Below are positions 33,707 through 36,401 of a stretch of 36,401 bases of DNA, one piece after another. Source of the stretch: Profundicola sp964553105 (GTDB lineage: Bacteria > Bacteroidota > Bacteroidia > Flavobacteriales > Weeksellaceae); the NCBI GenBank assembly GCA_964553105.1, contig CAZKJO010000023.1:1-36401 (forward strand), read 5' to 3'. Numbering within the stretch: position 1 is the first letter of the stretch; each line of letters begins with the position of its first letter. The notes beneath the pieces were generated by a model. It was not told the origin of the DNA. It searched no databases and saw only the letters and a list, made by a program, of their open reading frames with translations. Position numbers and translations under genes: made by a program.

Positions 33707-34659
33707 TGATCTTTATTCCCCATTCTAGGGTTCTTTTCATTTGATTTTTTCATCTCCTCACCAATAATATTAGCGGCCGAGAATGAAGTAACCATATTGT
33801 TCAACATATCTCCAGCGGCTTGTGGTGAGTTAGGCAATAAAATTAAATTCGAATTGTTTAAACTTCCAATCGCTTGTAAAGTATCATAATGCTGGGTAAC
33901 TACAATTAGAGCCGAGGCTTCTTGGGAGTTAATTCCAACTTTGTTCAAAACATTTACTGACTCTTCTAAACCTCTAGCAATCTCACGTCTTTGGTCTGCA
34001 ATACCTTGACCTTGTAATCTTTTACTTTCCGCTTCAGCTTTTGCTTTTTCTACGATAAGAATACGTTGTGCATCACCTTCGTATTGAGCTGCAACTTTTT
34101 CACGTTCTGAAGCATTAATACGGTTCATGGCATGTTTCACTTGCTCGTCTGGGTCGATATCAGTGACTAATGTTTTAATGATATCAAAACCATATTCGTT
34201 CATGGCGTCTTGAAGTTCTGACTTAACGGCAATAGCGATATCATCTTTTTTCTCAAAAACGTCATCTAATCTAAGTTTTGGAACCTCAGCACGAACCACG
34301 TCAAATACATAAGATGTAATCTGAGCATATGGATTATCTAATTTATAAAATGCATCATATACTTTATCTCTAATAACAACATATTGAACAGATACTTTTA
34401 ATTTAACGAATACATCGTCTTTAGTTTTAGTTTCAACGACAACATCTAATTGCTGAATTTTTAATGAAATTTTACCAGCAATTTGGTCAATAAAAGGGAT
34501 TTTAAGGTGAAAACCTGAGTTTCGGATCGAATGAAATCGTCCTAATCTCTCTACAATGACTGCAGTTTGTTGTTTAACCGTGAACCATAATCCAAAAAAA
34601 CTAAGGACTACCACACCTACAATTAATATAAGTGGTAATGAATTAAATAATACTTCCAT
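33703..34659 (-). CDS. SPFH/Band 7 (stomatin-like) membrane protein
   Basis: A 318-residue protein with an N-terminal membrane helix (about 9-27) followed by an SPFH domain: VKQQTAVIVERLGRFHSIRNSG, then KIQQLDVVVETKTKDDVFV, and a coiled-coil region rich in Ala/Glu/Arg (INASEREKVAAQYEGDAQ to LQGQGIADQRREIARGL). It matches bacterial slipins, which form large oligomers on membranes and often work with proteases. The C-terminus includes VVTQHYDTLQAIG. It is translationally coupled to the TonB-like domain gene. Confidence 0.93.
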   Translation of the reverse strand: MEVLFNSLPLILIVGVVVLSFFGLWFTVKQQTAVIVERLGRFHSIRNSGFHLKIPFIDQIAGKISLKIQQLDVVVETKTKDDVFVKLKVSVQYVVIRDKVYDAFYKLDNPYAQITSYVFDVVRAEVPKLRLDDVFEKKDDIAIAVKSELQDAMNEYGFDIIKTLVTDIDPDEQVKHAMNRINASEREKVAAQYEGDAQRILIVEKAKAEAESKRLQGQGIADQRREIARGLEESVNVLNKVGINSQEASALIVVTQHYDTLQAIGSLNNSNLILLPNSPQAAGDMLNNMVTSFSAANIIGEEMKKSNEKNPRMGNKDQ

Positions 34660-34736
34660 AAATAGGGGGTTTTAAATATAAGTCGCATTGAATTCTGTAT
34701 AGTTACAGTAAAAGCGATTTTAAATATACGGAAAAA

Positions 34737-35063
34737 TTATAACATTCCTAGCTCAAATTTTGCTTCTTCGCTCATCAATTCTTGAGACCATGGTGGATCG
34801 AAAGTAATTTGAACTCTAGCTTTTTTAATTAAATCTAATTGCGCTACCTTCTCTTCTACTTCCATGGGTAGACTTTCTGCTACCGGACAGTTGGGAGATG
34901 TTAGCGTCATAAGAATTTTCGCTTCTCCATCCGTGCTTACGTGCGCATCGTAGATAAGTCCTAATTCATAAATATCAACAGGAATTTCTGGATCGTAAAT
35001 GGTCTTAAAAACCTTTACCATTTCTTCTCCTAGATCGTGTATTTGTTCGTTTGTTAATGACAT
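34737..35063 (-). CDS. SufT/MIP18-like Fe-S assembly factor (DUF59)
   Basis: A 108-residue single-domain DUF59 protein: YDPEIPVDIYELGLIYDA (23-40), LTSPNCPVAESLP with the conserved cysteine C59, and a C-terminal TFDPPWSQELMSEEAKFELG. This family includes SufT and eukaryotic MIP18, which act in Fe-S cluster maturation or delivery. No other SUF gene is adjacent, although sufE lies about 7 kb away on the plus strand. Confidence 0.92.
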   Translation of the reverse strand: MSLTNEQIHDLGEEMVKVFKTIYDPEIPVDIYELGLIYDAHVSTDGEAKILMTLTSPNCPVAESLPMEVEEKVAQLDLIKKARVQITFDPPWSQELMSEEAKFELGML

Positions 35064-35077
35064 ATTTTAATTTTATA

Positions 35078-35085
35078 CAAAGGTA
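35078..35085 (-). promoter_or_regulatory. Likely -7 box for the SufT-like gene
   Basis: TACCTTTG matches TAnnTTTG, 14 bases before the ATG at 35063. No clear -33 element was found. Confidence 0.5.
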
Positions 35086-35213
35086 TGAATATTTAAATTT
35101 CTAACTTAAAAGATAATTTAGTCTTATTTCAAAAAATTTAATTTTTAATCTCAAACAAAATACCTCAACGGTTTAACGTAAAGGCATTTATAAAAGTATT
35201 TTGTATCATCTGA

Positions 35214-36401
35214 TTATTGAAACTCGGTAGCGGGAATATTTTTATTAAACTTTAATGTTTTTACATTTTGAACTAAAGTTTGACCAGCTGTTATAATTTT
35301 GGTTTTGCTTGGATATAAAATTCCATCATAAGATTTCCAATCAGTATAATTTGATGATGTATTTGCCAAGCTATCTACACGTTCTGTTAGTAAACCAGTC
35401 GTAGCATCAAAGGTTAGCTTTTCCGTTGCACTTTCTAAAACATAGTATAGTTTGTCACCCTTTTGATAAGCCTCTACTTTATTCTTAAGTTCAGGTAACA
35501 TCAACATTTTAGCAGGGAATTTCTTCTGATTTTGCTCTACTTCTGCAGGAGCCATATCCATCTTTTGCCCACCTTGAATTTTATAGGCATCATCACCATT
35601 CACAACCGCAACAATTTCTTGATTCATTACGCTCAAGATAGATTTAAGTTTATCCTCACCAGATTGCAACATCTTAACTTCCATTTTGAGCTCATTAATT
35701 AATAAATCTAATTCCATTTGCGTAGTTTTTATGCTTTGAAGCTTTTCTAAACCACCAATTTTTTGATAATAGTTTTTAACTACTTCATCTTTAGTGACCT
35801 TAGCATTCACCTTGGTTTTCTCTTCTACTCTAGGCGTTTCTGCCATTTCTTCTGGATATAAAACTGCCTGAATATAATCTCTTGTTAAATATTTTTTCGC
35901 TACTCTTTGAACATCTTTGACGGTTAGCTTATTCAGGCGCTCTAAAAAGCTTAAATATCTTTCCCTAGCTCCTGGATTTAAGTTTTCAGAAGACAAGATA
36001 TTCATCCAAGTTCTATTTATTTTTTCTTTCTCTTTGTAATCATTGATTTCAGCTTCCTTGAACTTCTTCAAATCATTAGCGTCTGGTCCATTTGCAATCA
36101 CTCGTGCAATTTCGTCTTTAGAAACCTGAATCAATCGCTCAACATTTTCTGGTCCACATGGGAAGAAGATTCTAAAACTATAACTACCATATGGAATATT
36201 GCTCAAGCCACCGCTAACAGAAGAAGTATAAGTTCCGCTTTCGTCTTCTCTCAACTTCTCTACTAATTTAATTCCGATAACTTCAGCCAAAGCATCCATG
36301 GCTAAATCTTCATCTTCAGAATATGTGGTCTCTCCCTCGTAGGTGATTTCTACAAAGCTCTTTGGGTCCGTTCCTTTTCTATACTCCTTTTTATGTGTAC
36401 C
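35214..36401 (-). CDS. M16-family zinc peptidase, C-terminal part, with LolA-like tail domain (5' end outside window)
   Basis: The frame is open to the window edge, with no need for an internal start: KGTDPKSFVEITYEGETTYS and AMDALAEVIGIKLVEKLRED are the usual sequence of the second M16 peptidase domain, followed by SGTYTSSVSGGLS. The catalytic HxxEH lies in the missing N-terminal part. After the M16 fold ends (about LYPEEMAETPRVEEK), a further 190 residues begin VKNYYQKIGGLEKLQSIK and continue with beta-rich sequence (YYVLESATEKLTFDATTGLL, YPSKTKI). This resembles the lipoprotein-carrier LolA/LppX-type fold found in periplasmic proteins. It probably acts in the periplasm on short peptides. 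Confidence 0.88.
   Translation of the reverse strand, partial: GTHKKEYRKGTDPKSFVEITYEGETTYSEDEDLAMDALAEVIGIKLVEKLREDESGTYTSSVSGGLSNIPYGSYSFRIFFPCGPENVERLIQVSKDEIARVIANGPDANDLKKFKEAEINDYKEKEKINRTWMNILSSENLNPGARERYLSFLERLNKLTVKDVQRVAKKYLTRDYIQAVLYPEEMAETPRVEEKTKVNAKVTKDEVVKNYYQKIGGLEKLQSIKTTQMELDLLINELKMEVKMLQSGEDKLKSILSVMNQEIVAVVNGDDAYKIQGGQKMDMAPAEVEQNQKKFPAKMLMLPELKNKVEAYQKGDKLYYVLESATEKLTFDATTGLLTERVDSLANTSSNYTDWKSYDGILYPSKTKIITAGQTLVQNVKTLKFNKNIPATEFQ

Overview
The window is a low-GC chromosomal segment from a member of the Bacteroidota, most likely class Flavobacteriia. Evidence includes bacteroidetal -7 promoter boxes (TAnnTTTG), an S46 dipeptidyl peptidase of the DPP11 type, a free-standing TonB-like C-terminal domain, several small outer-membrane beta-barrel proteins, a two-subunit-type methylmalonyl-CoA mutase large subunit, and a bacteroidetal gene repertoire generally. 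It looks like core chromosome. No prophage, transposase, CRISPR array, tRNA or rRNA operon was seen. One run of exactly 100 Ns (9385-9484) shows that the sequence is a scaffold with an unresolved join.

Layout. 1-6740 (minus strand) is a thiamine operon behind a TPP riboswitch: thiS-thiC-(ThiE-like paralogue)-thiD-thiE-thiG-thiH-thiF, with thiF cut by the window edge. 6892-8691 is uvrC. 8766-9231 is a DUF962/Mpo1-like membrane protein gene broken by one extra base in a run of seven T. 9485-10992 is dnaB, whose 3' end is lost in the gap. 11225-12178 is accA. 12267-16041 holds a SnoaL-like lipoprotein, an M28 metallopeptidase and a DPP11-type S46 peptidase, all apparently exported. 16207-19253 holds 3-hydroxybutyryl-CoA dehydrogenase and methylmalonyl-CoA mutase large subunit. 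19254-19658 contains a non-coding element made of two long hairpins. 19659-23667 is odhA-odhB (2-oxoglutarate dehydrogenase E1 and E2). 23842-25264 holds two small beta-barrel outer-membrane proteins. 25546-27015 is guaB.

At 27250-27561 lies the RNase P RNA gene (minus strand), divergent from a plus-strand group: sufE, a family 9 glycosyltransferase and a tiny lipoprotein. Next come a possible small-RNA unit (about 29346-29447), a LysE-type exporter with a small membrane partner, a Gfo/Idh/MocA oxidoreductase, divergent pcm and an M48 metallopeptidase, then on the minus strand a TonB-like domain protein coupled to an SPFH protein, a SufT-like Fe-S factor, and the C-terminal part of an M16 peptidase fused to a LolA-like domain.

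Most transcription units are short and bounded by clear intrinsic terminators. Several start sites sit only a few bases after a TAnnTTTG box, which suggests very short or absent 5' leaders. I did not find a clear new multi-gene system. The observations most worth following are the paired-hairpin element at 19393-19583, the sigma-54-like promoter plus terminator without an ORF at 29346-29447, the ThiE paralogue without ThiE or TenI catalytic residues, and the shared-strand architecture of the TPP riboswitch.
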